Of a DNA stretch of 12,469 bases, positions 1-7,814 are shown piece after piece. Every line of letters begins with the position of its first letter. The first letter of the stretch is position 1. The stretch lies in the NCBI GenBank assembly GCA_018064565.1, contig JAGHVA010000112.1, positions 1 to 12,469 on the forward strand, in the 5' to 3' direction. Position numbers and translations under genes: made by a program. Source of the DNA: Candidatus Colimorpha onthohippi. Lineage in GTDB: Bacteria; Bacteroidota; Bacteroidia; Bacteroidales; P3. The notes beneath the pieces were generated by a model. That model saw only the letters and a list, made by a program, of their open reading frames with translations. It was not told the DNA's origin and did not search any database.

Positions 1-297
1 AATTAGTACAGCGAAATTACGCACCAAAGATACGTTTTTTTTTTATTTGCCAAAAAAGTTTATTAAGGACGCCTAAGGTGCTATATACACCATGCACCCT
101 CTTGTAGAGCACATTCAAAAAAAAACTTATGCCACCAAAAAAAAAATCAAACAACAAATTCGTCAGTAATATGCCAAAAGTTATCAACAATACCCATCAT
201 TCCAAAATAGATAATGCCCCCTCTAAAAAACCAATATAGCAAACACTTTTGCCAACTTTGAAACTTTTTTTAACAATGCTCGTAGAAGCAATCCAAG
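1..297. other. AT-rich gene-free leader upstream of mraZ
   Basis: No credible coding frame is seen on either strand. The stretch is rich in A and T runs, for example a T run near 35-44 and A runs near 117-124 and 138-147. Near 23-34 there is a CAAAGATACG segment directly followed by the T run. I have the impression that such segments are common in Bacteroidales intergenic DNA, but I cannot assign it a function. The promoter of the cluster should lie in this leader or just after it, but I could not pick a convincing Bacteroidetes -33/-7 pair. No tRNA, riboswitch or strong hairpin was recognised. Confidence 0.5.
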
Positions 298-350
298 TGG
301 TTATTACCGGTTTTTTTGGACATATTTTGGAAAAAATTGGTATTTTTTGG
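298..350 (+). promoter_or_regulatory. Candidate MraZ operator (GG doublets at ~10-bp period)
   Basis: GG doublets occur at 299, 309, 318, 329, 339 and 349. The last four sit in TTGG cores at 316, 327, 337 and 347, with spacings of 11, 10 and 10. MraZ proteins are known to bind direct repeats containing TGG-type cores spaced about one helical turn apart, just upstream of their own gene. Position, period and core all fit autoregulation of the cluster. The match to the published consensus is partial (TTGGA rather than TGGG), and the AT-rich background makes chance spacing possible. The array ends 45 bases before the preferred mraZ start at 395. Confidence 0.5.
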
Positions 351-394
351 AAAAAAAGACATACTTTTACAAACCAAAACTAAAAAGGCAAGAA

Positions 395-865
395 ATGTCG
401 TTACTCTTTGGAATAGAGCGCTGTAAGATGGATTCGAACGGTCGTTTTAAGTTGCCTGTTGCCTTAAAAAAGCAATTGGGAGCAGAAGACAACCGCTTTG
501 TGATTCGTCGCAGCATCTATGCCGACTGTTTGGAGTTATGGACATTTGCAAGTTTTGAGGCAGAAGTAGCTCTTTTGACCAAAGAGTTGAACCGCTACAA
601 AAAAGAGGATCTGGATTTGCTACGCCGATTGGTGAGATGCAATGTCATCGAAATTGACACCAACGACCGCCTGCTTATCCCATCCGAACAAAAGGATTGT
701 CTCAAAGCCGCAAAAGACATCGTACTGCAGTCGGTAGGTAGATTCATTGAGATATGGGATTTCAACACCTATAACAAGATGGATACCAATAGCGAAGATT
801 TCGCATCGCTCGTAAATGAGCGACTTGGAGATTTTCGCAACAACGACGATGACACAGCACGATGA
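395..865 (+). CDS. mraZ: Transcriptional regulator MraZ
   Basis: This is the DNA-binding regulator that normally opens dcw clusters and represses them by binding repeats upstream of itself. The protein of 156 residues has the two AbrB-like swapped-hairpin halves of the family. The first DxxxR motif is DSNGR (residues 13-17) followed by FKLP, and the second is DTNDR (88-92) followed by LLIP. In the second, the usual glycine is replaced by aspartate while the D and R are kept. The frame stays open to a TTG at 347, but ATG 395 is preferred. It has AAGG six bases upstream, it gives the usual family N-terminus, and the TTG lies inside the candidate operator. The stop overlaps the rsmH start by four bases (ATGA), which suggests translational coupling. 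Confidence 0.93.
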   Translation: MSLLFGIERCKMDSNGRFKLPVALKKQLGAEDNRFVIRRSIYADCLELWTFASFEAEVALLTKELNRYKKEDLDLLRRLVRCNVIEIDTNDRLLIPSEQKDCLKAAKDIVLQSVGRFIEIWDFNTYNKMDTNSEDFASLVNERLGDFRNNDDDTAR

Positions 866-1794
866 CTGAGACACAAGCAACATACCACCAACCAGTAATG
901 CTTGCCGAATGTATGGACGGGTTGAACATCCGCCCCGATGGAGTGTATGTGGATGTTACCTTTGGCGGTGGCGGTCATAGTCGAGCCATTATTGAACGAT
1001 TAGGAAACGACGGACGCCTGATTGCCTTTGACCAAGATGCAGATGCGCTCGTCAACACAATTCCAGACCCGCGGTTTACACTTATTCACGAGAATTTCAA
1101 ACACCTAAAAGCATTTCTCCGGCTAAACGGCATCCGCCATATCGATGGGTTGATAGCCGACTTGGGCGTGTCGTCGCATCAGTTTGACGAGGCATCAAGG
1201 GGGTTCTCTACCCGATTTGACGGCCAACTGGATTTACGGATGGATAGACGCCAGGATTTTAGTGCAAAAGAGTTGGTAAACGACAGCGATGAGGCAGATT
1301 TGTGCAGAATACTGCGCTTGTATGGCGAATTGCCCAATGCAATGCAGATGGCACACGCTATCCGTCTGTATCGCAACGAGTGCGCTATAGAGACTACGCA
1401 GCAACTCAAAGACGCTGTAAGTCGGCACTTGCCCAAAAACCAAGAAAACAAGTATTTAGCCATGCTGTTTCAAGCCTTGCGAATTGAGGTAAACGGTGAA
1501 CTTGAGGCTTTGAAACAATTGCTACAACAAGCAACACAACTACTCAACCCAGGAGGCCGACTGGTAGTGATGAGCTACCACTCACTTGAGGATAGGATAG
1601 TCAAAAACTACATGCGCGCTGGCAATTTTGAGGGTGAGATTGCTAAGGATTTTTTTGGCAACCCGCTGGTACCCTACAAGCTGATAAGCCGCAAAGCCAT
1701 CACCGCCAGTGCTGAGGAGCTGCAATACAACAACCGCGCCCGCAGCGCCAAACTGCGCATCGCCGAACGCAACCAAACGGAATTTAGAGTTTAG
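862..1794 (+). CDS. rsmH: 16S rRNA (cytosine(1402)-N(4))-methyltransferase RsmH
   Basis: RsmH (MraW) uses S-adenosylmethionine to methylate N4 of C1402 in the 16S rRNA decoding centre; it acts in the cytoplasm. The 310-residue length is typical. The SAM-binding loop DVTFGGGGHS lies near residues 31-40, followed by an acidic FDQDADA segment. The conserved DLGVSSHQFD (from residue 100) leads into RGFS and DLRMD. The late motifs SYHSLEDRIVK and NNRARSAKLR are also present. The ATG overlaps the mraZ stop. A 50-base gap follows before ftsL. Nothing in the gene looks broken or unusual, and the assignment is firm from several family-specific motifs. Confidence 0.97.
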   Translation: MTETQATYHQPVMLAECMDGLNIRPDGVYVDVTFGGGGHSRAIIERLGNDGRLIAFDQDADALVNTIPDPRFTLIHENFKHLKAFLRLNGIRHIDGLIADLGVSSHQFDEASRGFSTRFDGQLDLRMDRRQDFSAKELVNDSDEADLCRILRLYGELPNAMQMAHAIRLYRNECAIETTQQLKDAVSRHLPKNQENKYLAMLFQALRIEVNGELEALKQLLQQATQLLNPGGRLVVMSYHSLEDRIVKNYMRAGNFEGEIAKDFFGNPLVPYKLISRKAITASAEELQYNNRARSAKLRIAERNQTEFRV

Positions 1795-1844
1795 AATTTG
1801 GATATAAATAACCGCTGAGTGTAGGCTGATAACAACTTTTTGTT

Positions 1845-2351
1845 ATGGACTTGACCATCAATCATTACGACACACCTCCCAATCCGAAAGCAGGTAGGCA
1901 CCCCTCGGACTCGGAGACCGATGCTGCCCAACCGACACCAGCGGCTGATGATACTGATGAAACGCATAATGACAAAAACGAACAAACACCAGATAACAAC
2001 AACTCAACTTCCGAGGCTCGCCCAGAAAAAGAAAGCAAAAGACACGCCTTGAAACGATTGCTGCTGAATGGTGAGGTATTAAAACAGAAAGCTGTACTCA
2101 AGCAAATACCATTATTGCTACTGATTATAGTGTGTTGCATCCTGCTTATCTATAATCGGTATCGTGTAGAGACCTTAACCAACGACAAGATAAGCACACA
2201 AAAACATATAGAGCAAATCCGCGAAAAACGGATTCAGATGAAACGACAATATCAAGAGACTATAAAAATATCTTCGATAGCCAAAGAACTGGATACCATT
2301 GGGATTGGGCTCATTGCAGAGCCGCCGTGCACCATTGATATAACCGATTGA
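1845..2351 (+). CDS. ftsL: Cell division protein FtsL (Bacteroidetes type)
   Basis: This is a small bitopic divisome protein that, in characterised bacteria, works with FtsB and FtsQ to activate FtsW-FtsI. The 168-residue protein has a cytoplasmic N-terminal part, one membrane helix at about residues 88-103 (IPLLLLIIVCCILLIY), then a charged heptad-like stretch at about 108-145 that should form the periplasmic coiled coil. The segment NGEVLKQKAVLKQIP before the helix and the ending GIGLIAEPP fit the Bacteroidetes FtsL family. Residues 1 to about 65 form a hydrophilic, acidic, low-complexity extension rich in D, E, N, T and P, longer than I expect for the family. Sequence conservation in FtsL is always low, so the call rests on topology and position between rsmH and ftsI. 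Confidence 0.85.
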   Translation: MDLTINHYDTPPNPKAGRHPSDSETDAAQPTPAADDTDETHNDKNEQTPDNNNSTSEARPEKESKRHALKRLLLNGEVLKQKAVLKQIPLLLLIIVCCILLIYNRYRVETLTNDKISTQKHIEQIREKRIQMKRQYQETIKISSIAKELDTIGIGLIAEPPCTIDITD

Positions 2352-2359
2352 ACGTTGGT

Positions 2360-4546
2360 ATGGAAAACGGGAACAATAGCCATAATATGAAGCATCGCAT
2401 GGTGCTGACTTTGTGGGTTCTGATTATGATTGGAGCCACGGTGTTGCTATGGGGGTTGATCAAGATTCAATGGGTAGATGGCGACTTCTGGCGGGCGCGG
2501 TCGCAGTCCCGGAAGATAACCGACCAGCGGGACCCTGCCACGCGCGGGGATATATTCTCGAGCGATGGCAAGACGTTGGCGACCTCGCTGCTGGTATGCG
2601 ACCTGTATTTAGACTTAGGCCACAGGACCTGCCTTGACGCTGACGGGCGACCCATAAAAGATGCTGACAACAAAATTGTAGTTGACACCACCATCCGCAC
2701 TTTGGCATTTGACACCACGCTGGACTTGTTTTGCCAGATGCTACACCGCGCACTACCCACGCACAGCGCAGCATACTACAAAACCAAGCTCAGCAACGAA
2801 CGAAGGAAAGCGAAGCCCAACCAATGTATGCTCATAGCCCACAATGTGCCATATACCCAATGGGCGGCGTTGAGCAAGGTGCCTGGATGGGAGCGCGGGG
2901 TGGTGAAAAGCATTAACGGCAAGAGTGTGGCCCACCAGATTAGGACCCATATCTATGGCAATATGGCTGGCAATGTGATGGGATTCAGTTATGGCTACGA
3001 CAACAAATACACTGGACTGGAGAAAAGTTATGACAGCCTGCTCCGAGGGCAGGATGGCATCTACCGATGCCGCCGCCTGACGCGCGGCACATGGCTGCCC
3101 GACGACAACATAGAAGCCACACTTGACTCGACACCCAAGCAGATGCGCATAGACGGAATGAATATCACCTCCACGATCGACACACGGCTGCAAGACATAG
3201 CCGAACAGTCGTTGCGCAAAGCCCTTATCCAAGGGGGCGGGACCTCAGGCTGCGCCATCCTGATGGAGGTATCGACCGGATATGTACTGGCTTGCAGCAA
3301 CCTAACGCGCGACACCACATCAAAAAAGGGATATACCGAACAGATAGACCACAACATAGCATGCTCGGACATGTACGAGCCTGGCTCGACATTCAAGACG
3401 GTAGTGCTTACCGCCATCATGAACGACACCAGCGTAAACCTCGACACCTCGTTGCGGTTGCGGTGCCGCGTGAAGAATTTTGATGGCACCCCCGAAGGAG
3501 AGATTGTAGATGAACATGCGCTGCATGACACCATGAATGTTGCCGAAGTAGTCATCAATTCCTCCAACGTAGGGATGAGCGATTTGGGATGGCGATATTA
3601 TAAAAACCGCCGCAAAGAACTGAAAGATGCGGTGTGCGATATATTTCCGACCCAGGCCATGCACCTTGATTTGGGAACAGCAGAATACAACCAACGGTTT
3701 ATCAGCCTGCGCCCCACACGCAGCTTTTTGAACTTCTGCTTTGGCTACTCGACCGCAGTATCGCCCATGCAAATGATTACGTTCTACAATGCAATAGCAG
3801 GCAACGGACGCATGGTAAAACCATTGTTTTGCAAGGAGGTAAACAGCGGCAGCAGCAATCCTACAACTATCCAGCCTGTGATACTCAACGAACATATCTG
3901 CACAGCTGCAACAGCCAAATGCCTACAAGACATACTGCGTCAAGTAGTGGAACGAGGTACCGCAACCACCATCAACAATACGAGTTATGGCATAGCAGGC
4001 AAAACAGGTACCGCCAAAACGCGTCCGCAAGGAGAATGCCCCAACAACGCCTCATTTATCGGATTTTTCCCAGCCGACAACCCTAAATACACATGTATGG
4101 TGCTAATCAAAAACACCTATCGCAGTGGAGGTACGGCAGCCGCCCCAGTAGTAAAACAGATAGCGGACTGCGCAATGGCTTTGGATCAGGAAATGGGCAA
4201 AACGAAGATACTTGTCCACGACGACAAACTTCCGAAAGCAATGCCATCAGTGCCCAAAGGATACCGGGAAGACATAGCAAAAATATACAAACTACTCGGG
4301 TTAGACTTCAGATATGCCGACACCAACAACCTCTGGGTAAGCTACGACAACGGATTTGCTCCCTATACACCACCAAGCAAAATCATGCCCGACTGTAAAG
4401 GCATGTCGATAAAGGATGCCATGCGGATGCTCCACAAAATGGGACTGAAAGTAAAATTCAGCGGTTATGGCAAAGTGGCAAACCAGACACCCAAAGCAAG
4501 GACAAGCATTGAAGAAGGGCAAAGTGTGATACTACAATTGAAATAA
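2360..4546 (+). CDS. ftsI: Septal peptidoglycan transpeptidase FtsI (PBP3-type, with PASTA domain)
   Basis: This class B penicillin-binding protein cross-links septal peptidoglycan in the periplasm as partner of FtsW. From ATG 2360 it has 728 residues. A membrane anchor lies near residues 15-35, followed by a PBP dimerisation domain that opens with RGDIFSSDGKTLATS. The transpeptidase domain has the three active-site motifs STFK (serine 343), SSN (401-403) and KTG (548-550). One PASTA-like domain closes the protein (about residues 675-728), as is common for Bacteroidetes FtsI. Starts at TTG 2348 (overlapping the ftsL stop) or ATG 2387 are also possible; no clear ribosome site decides between them. 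Its 5' half is markedly richer in G+C than the neighbouring genes. Confidence 0.95.
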   Translation: MENGNNSHNMKHRMVLTLWVLIMIGATVLLWGLIKIQWVDGDFWRARSQSRKITDQRDPATRGDIFSSDGKTLATSLLVCDLYLDLGHRTCLDADGRPIKDADNKIVVDTTIRTLAFDTTLDLFCQMLHRALPTHSAAYYKTKLSNERRKAKPNQCMLIAHNVPYTQWAALSKVPGWERGVVKSINGKSVAHQIRTHIYGNMAGNVMGFSYGYDNKYTGLEKSYDSLLRGQDGIYRCRRLTRGTWLPDDNIEATLDSTPKQMRIDGMNITSTIDTRLQDIAEQSLRKALIQGGGTSGCAILMEVSTGYVLACSNLTRDTTSKKGYTEQIDHNIACSDMYEPGSTFKTVVLTAIMNDTSVNLDTSLRLRCRVKNFDGTPEGEIVDEHALHDTMNVAEVVINSSNVGMSDLGWRYYKNRRKELKDAVCDIFPTQAMHLDLGTAEYNQRFISLRPTRSFLNFCFGYSTAVSPMQMITFYNAIAGNGRMVKPLFCKEVNSGSSNPTTIQPVILNEHICTAATAKCLQDILRQVVERGTATTINNTSYGIAGKTGTAKTRPQGECPNNASFIGFFPADNPKYTCMVLIKNTYRSGGTAAAPVVKQIADCAMALDQEMGKTKILVHDDKLPKAMPSVPKGYREDIAKIYKLLGLDFRYADTNNLWVSYDNGFAPYTPPSKIMPDCKGMSIKDAMRMLHKMGLKVKFSGYGKVANQTPKARTSIEEGQSVILQLK

Positions 4547-4558
4547 AATAAAATAACT

Positions 4559-6010
4559 GTGATATTAAGCACACTCATACAAGGATTAAATTGTCGAACA
4601 ATCGGCAACCTCAATACGGAGATTCGAGACATCCAGTTTGACTCTCGCAAAGTAGCAGACGGATGCTTGTTTGTAGCCATAGTGGGATTGCAGGCTGACG
4701 GACATGATTATATTACCAAAGCTATTGAGAACCATGCAGCAGCCATTGTGTGTAGCAAGGTACCAGAAACGACACACAAAGATGTGTGCTACATTCAGGT
4801 AACCGACAGCAATGCCGCCTTGGCTTACCTTGCCGACCGCTTTTATGGACACCCATCACAGATGCTGAAGCTGATAGGAATCACAGGGACCAATGGCAAA
4901 ACCACCACCGTCACACTGCTGCATAGGATGGCAAGAATGGCAGGCAGGCACGCTGGACTTATATCCACTATAGTCAATAAAATTGACGATCAAGAGATTC
5001 CGACCCAGCATACGACCCCCGATGCCTTAGAGTTGAACGCCTTGCTGCGCAAGATGGCAGACGCTGGTTGCACCTACTGCTTTATGGAGGTAAGCAGTCA
5101 TGCCGTAGTACAACATCGAATAGGGTCGCTGACCTTTGCGGGTGGAATATTCAGCAACATCACCCACGACCATCTTGACTACCATAAGACAATGGCCAAC
5201 TATATAGCAGCAAAAAAAGGATTTTTTGACATGCTGCCCAAAGAAGCATTTGCCCTTGTCAATATAGACGATCGGAATGGGATGGTGATGGTACAAAACT
5301 GCAAAGCCACCATCAAGACCTATAGCTTGCGACAAATTGCAGATTACCGTTGCAAGGTTGTTGAAAACACTTTTCAAGGTCTTTTGCTGGAAATAAACGG
5401 GAAAGAGGTATGGACCAGACTGGTTGGAAGGTTTAACGCCTACAACCTCACAGCCATATATGCCACTGCGACACTGATAGGAATAGCGCCCGACAACGCA
5501 CTGCTGATACTCAGCCAGCTGAAAGCAGCCGATGGACGATTTGAGTATGTAAACGGCAAAGGGATAACAGCAATTGTTGACTATGCCCACACACCCGATG
5601 CCTTAGAGAACGTACTACAGACTATTCATGACATCCGCACTCACAACCAACAAATAATTACCGTTGTGGGATGCGGTGGCGACCGAGATTCGAGCAAACG
5701 ACCCGAAATGGCACGCATCGCAGTTCAGAAGAGCGACACCCTGATACTCACAGCCGACAATCCCCGTTCGGAAAATCCAGAAAGCATCCTTAATGACATG
5801 GAAGCAGGCCTTTCGAACGAACAGAAAAGCAACACATTAAGAATTACAGACCGTAGGCAAGCCATCCGCACCGCATGCAAGATTGCCCACGAAGGAGATA
5901 TAATACTCGTGGCAGGCAAAGGACACGAGAAATATCAAGAAATAAACGGAGTACGAACACATTTCGACGACCGAGAAGAATTAGAGAACCTATTGTTACA
6001 AAACGATTAA
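4559..6010 (+). CDS. murE: UDP-MurNAc-tripeptide synthetase MurE (meso-DAP type)
   Basis: MurE is the ATP-dependent cytoplasmic ligase that adds the third residue to UDP-MurNAc-L-Ala-D-Glu. The 483-residue protein has the three Mur ligase domains. The N-terminal part contains IRDIQFDSRKV, the P-loop GTNGKT lies at residues 110-115, and the central region has SNITHDHLDYHKT. The C-terminal domain contains DNPR at 400-403, the signature for meso-diaminopimelate, and then GKGHEKYQ near the end. Meso-DAP as the substrate is therefore inferred. The start is GTG at 4559, twelve bases after the ftsI stop; no ATG lies nearby in frame, and the N-terminus matches the family. It needs the product of MurD, whose gene in this cluster is only a remnant. 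Confidence 0.96.
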   Translation: MILSTLIQGLNCRTIGNLNTEIRDIQFDSRKVADGCLFVAIVGLQADGHDYITKAIENHAAAIVCSKVPETTHKDVCYIQVTDSNAALAYLADRFYGHPSQMLKLIGITGTNGKTTTVTLLHRMARMAGRHAGLISTIVNKIDDQEIPTQHTTPDALELNALLRKMADAGCTYCFMEVSSHAVVQHRIGSLTFAGGIFSNITHDHLDYHKTMANYIAAKKGFFDMLPKEAFALVNIDDRNGMVMVQNCKATIKTYSLRQIADYRCKVVENTFQGLLLEINGKEVWTRLVGRFNAYNLTAIYATATLIGIAPDNALLILSQLKAADGRFEYVNGKGITAIVDYAHTPDALENVLQTIHDIRTHNQQIITVVGCGGDRDSSKRPEMARIAVQKSDTLILTADNPRSENPESILNDMEAGLSNEQKSNTLRITDRRQAIRTACKIAHEGDIILVAGKGHEKYQEINGVRTHFDDREELENLLLQND

Positions 6011-6020
6011 ACAATTGCCT

Positions 6021-7199
6021 ATGTTATATTATCTATTTGACTGGCTTGAGAATGAGTTTGCAATACCTGGAGCGGGTGTATTCCAGTACATCTCATTCAG
6101 GTCGTCGTGCTGCTTTATCTGCTCGTTGCTGATCATGATACTATACGGCAAACCATTTATGAATATACTCCGCAAAAAAGGCGTGGGAGAGACTGTACGA
6201 ACCGACGAACAGGAGAAACAGGGCACGCCTACGATGGGAGGAATTCTAATCATTGCCGCCATCATAATCCCCACCCTACTTTTCGCTCAGGTAAACAATA
6301 TCTATATCCTTATCATGCTTGGTACCACCATTTGGATGGGGATTATCGGTTTCCTTGACGACTACATCAAGGTTTTCAAACGCAACAAAGCTGGACTGCC
6401 AGGAAAATTCAAGGTTATCGGACAGGTATCGCTCGGGTTGGTTGTAGGACTGCTGGCTGTGTTTCATCCTGAAATTGCATCCACAAAGACTACCATACCA
6501 TTTGTAAAAAACAACGAGTTCGACTACTCGTGGTTAGTGAGTTGGATGGGCGATGGCGCCACAGAATGGACATGGCTTGTATATGTACTAATAGCTATTT
6601 TCGTAGTAACGGCAGTGTCAAACGCAGCGAATTTGACCGATGGAATCGATGGACTTGCTACCAGCACAGGAAGCGTAATAGGTGGAGCATTGGCAATATT
6701 AGCATGGCTTTCTGGGAATGTGATTATGTCGAATTATCTCAACATAGTGTATCTAAACAACATAGGAGAGCTTACACTGTTCATATCCTCATTCGTTGGA
6801 GCCTTGTTAGGCTTTTTGTGGTACAACAGTCACCCAGCCAGCATGTTTATGGGCGATGTAGGCTCACTTACTATCGGTGGTATAATCGCTGTATTTGCAT
6901 TGCTTATTCGTAAGGAATTGCTACTGCCGCTACTCTGTGGCATATATGTAATTGAGGATGCCTCCGTTATCATCCAGCGATATAGCTGCAAATGGTATCG
7001 ACACAAACATCGGCTGCCAGCCAACCAGCTTGTACCCATTGAAAAACGACCATTCTTTTACACCCCCCTCCATCACCACTACCAGACAAAACATAGGACA
7101 GACGGCAAAGGATTGAGCGATGAGAAAATTGTGATGCGATTTACAATCATCGGAATCCTGTTAGCCATACTCACCATTACCACGTTCAAACTACGATAA
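6021..7199 (+). CDS. mraY: Phospho-N-acetylmuramoyl-pentapeptide-transferase MraY
   Basis: MraY transfers phospho-MurNAc-pentapeptide to undecaprenyl phosphate in the inner membrane, forming lipid I. The 392-residue protein is a polytopic membrane protein, about ten helices by inspection. Key family motifs are PTMGG, the catalytic DDYIK (D113, D114), NAANLTDGIDG (201-211), FMGDVGS (D279) and the HHH motif (351-353). ATG 6021 is chosen over TTG 6015 because MLYYLFDWL is the usual Bacteroidales N-terminus. The stretch between the last conserved acidic loop and HHH is charged and somewhat divergent (QRYSCKWYRHKHR and onward), and an extra basic loop follows HHHYQ. Similar lineage-specific variation at this place exists in Bacteroidales, so activity is expected. 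Confidence 0.96.
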   Translation: MLYYLFDWLENEFAIPGAGVFQYISFRSSCCFICSLLIMILYGKPFMNILRKKGVGETVRTDEQEKQGTPTMGGILIIAAIIIPTLLFAQVNNIYILIMLGTTIWMGIIGFLDDYIKVFKRNKAGLPGKFKVIGQVSLGLVVGLLAVFHPEIASTKTTIPFVKNNEFDYSWLVSWMGDGATEWTWLVYVLIAIFVVTAVSNAANLTDGIDGLATSTGSVIGGALAILAWLSGNVIMSNYLNIVYLNNIGELTLFISSFVGALLGFLWYNSHPASMFMGDVGSLTIGGIIAVFALLIRKELLLPLLCGIYVIEDASVIIQRYSCKWYRHKHRLPANQLVPIEKRPFFYTPLHHHYQTKHRTDGKGLSDEKIVMRFTIIGILLAILTITTFKLR

Positions 7200-7243
7200 G
7201 AGAAAATAAATATTCTGACAGCACAATAACAAAACAATACATC

Positions 7244-7783
7244 ATGACTATCGAGACATTAGCCAAACAAGGACGGACACGCATCCATGGTCCACTGGCA
7301 GGAATCAACTCACAACAATTGAAAAAGATGCGCGACAAAGGGCTGCGCTCATGTTTTGAGCGTTTCAGCGAGATGCGCTACCGCATGGAATATGTTACAC
7401 GCATCCACAACAAAACGTTTATCAACGACGCCTCATCACGCAATGCAAATGCCACCTGCTATGCCCTTGAGAACGCACAAGGACGCATTGTATGGATTGC
7501 AGAACGCGGCAACAACCAAACCGACTATAGCCAACTCAAAAACGTAGCCTTACGCAAAGTACAATACTTGTACTGTGTGGGCGGTGCCGACTCTAACATG
7601 CGCGACAGTTTTGAAGGCATAATCCCCAATATCATTGATACCGACACCTTGCAAGAAGCCGTAACCAAGGCATTTTACTGCAACTTGGAAGAAGCCACAA
7701 TACTATACTCTCCTTGCAGCCCCAACGGCCACGAGACCGCATACAACGGCGAATCGTTCCGAAACGAAGTCAACGAGTTATAA
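7244..7783 (+). CDS. murD: Truncated, catalytically degenerate MurD-like protein (C-terminal Mur ligase domain)
   Basis: Full MurD, about 440 residues, adds D-glutamate to UDP-MurNAc-L-Ala. Here only 179 residues remain. They align by eye, in order, with the end of the central domain and the whole C-terminal domain of Bacteroidales MurD. The start MTIETLA resembles an internal segment of that protein. The later landmarks are FINDASSRN where FINDSKATN is expected (61-67), VWIAERGNNQTDY where VWIVGG-DKGNDY is expected (83-95), and SPCSPNGHE where SPCCASFDLF is expected (156 on). The P-loop, the UDP-binding domain and the carbamylated lysine are absent, and the substrate lysines are replaced. 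Only 44 bases separate it from mraY, so no N-terminal remnant is hidden upstream. The frame is open with no internal stops. It cannot be a working ligase alone; it is either a decaying pseudogene or a retained domain with another role. Confidence 0.85.
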   Translation: MTIETLAKQGRTRIHGPLAGINSQQLKKMRDKGLRSCFERFSEMRYRMEYVTRIHNKTFINDASSRNANATCYALENAQGRIVWIAERGNNQTDYSQLKNVALRKVQYLYCVGGADSNMRDSFEGIIPNIIDTDTLQEAVTKAFYCNLEEATILYSPCSPNGHETAYNGESFRNEVNEL

Positions 7784-7814
7784 TAGAACCTGATTACCCA
7801 CCATTGCACACTGC

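Noticed and set aside
181..189. TTATCAACA, similar to a DnaA box
   Set aside because: A single site with a mismatch in AT-rich DNA, with no cluster of boxes or replication genes nearby.
347..394. TTG-initiated N-terminal extension of mraZ by 16 residues
   Set aside because: The TTG lies within the candidate operator and no ribosome site precedes it; ATG 395 has AAGG at good spacing and gives the usual family start.
2460..3232. Long open frames on the - strand opposite ftsI
   Set aside because: Antisense shadows of a GC-rich gene; the + strand frame has full FtsI motifs, and the reverse products show no recognisable domains.
5027..5590. 187-codon open frame on the - strand opposite murE
   Set aside because: Overlaps the conserved MurE central and C-terminal domains; translated product shows no recognisable family.
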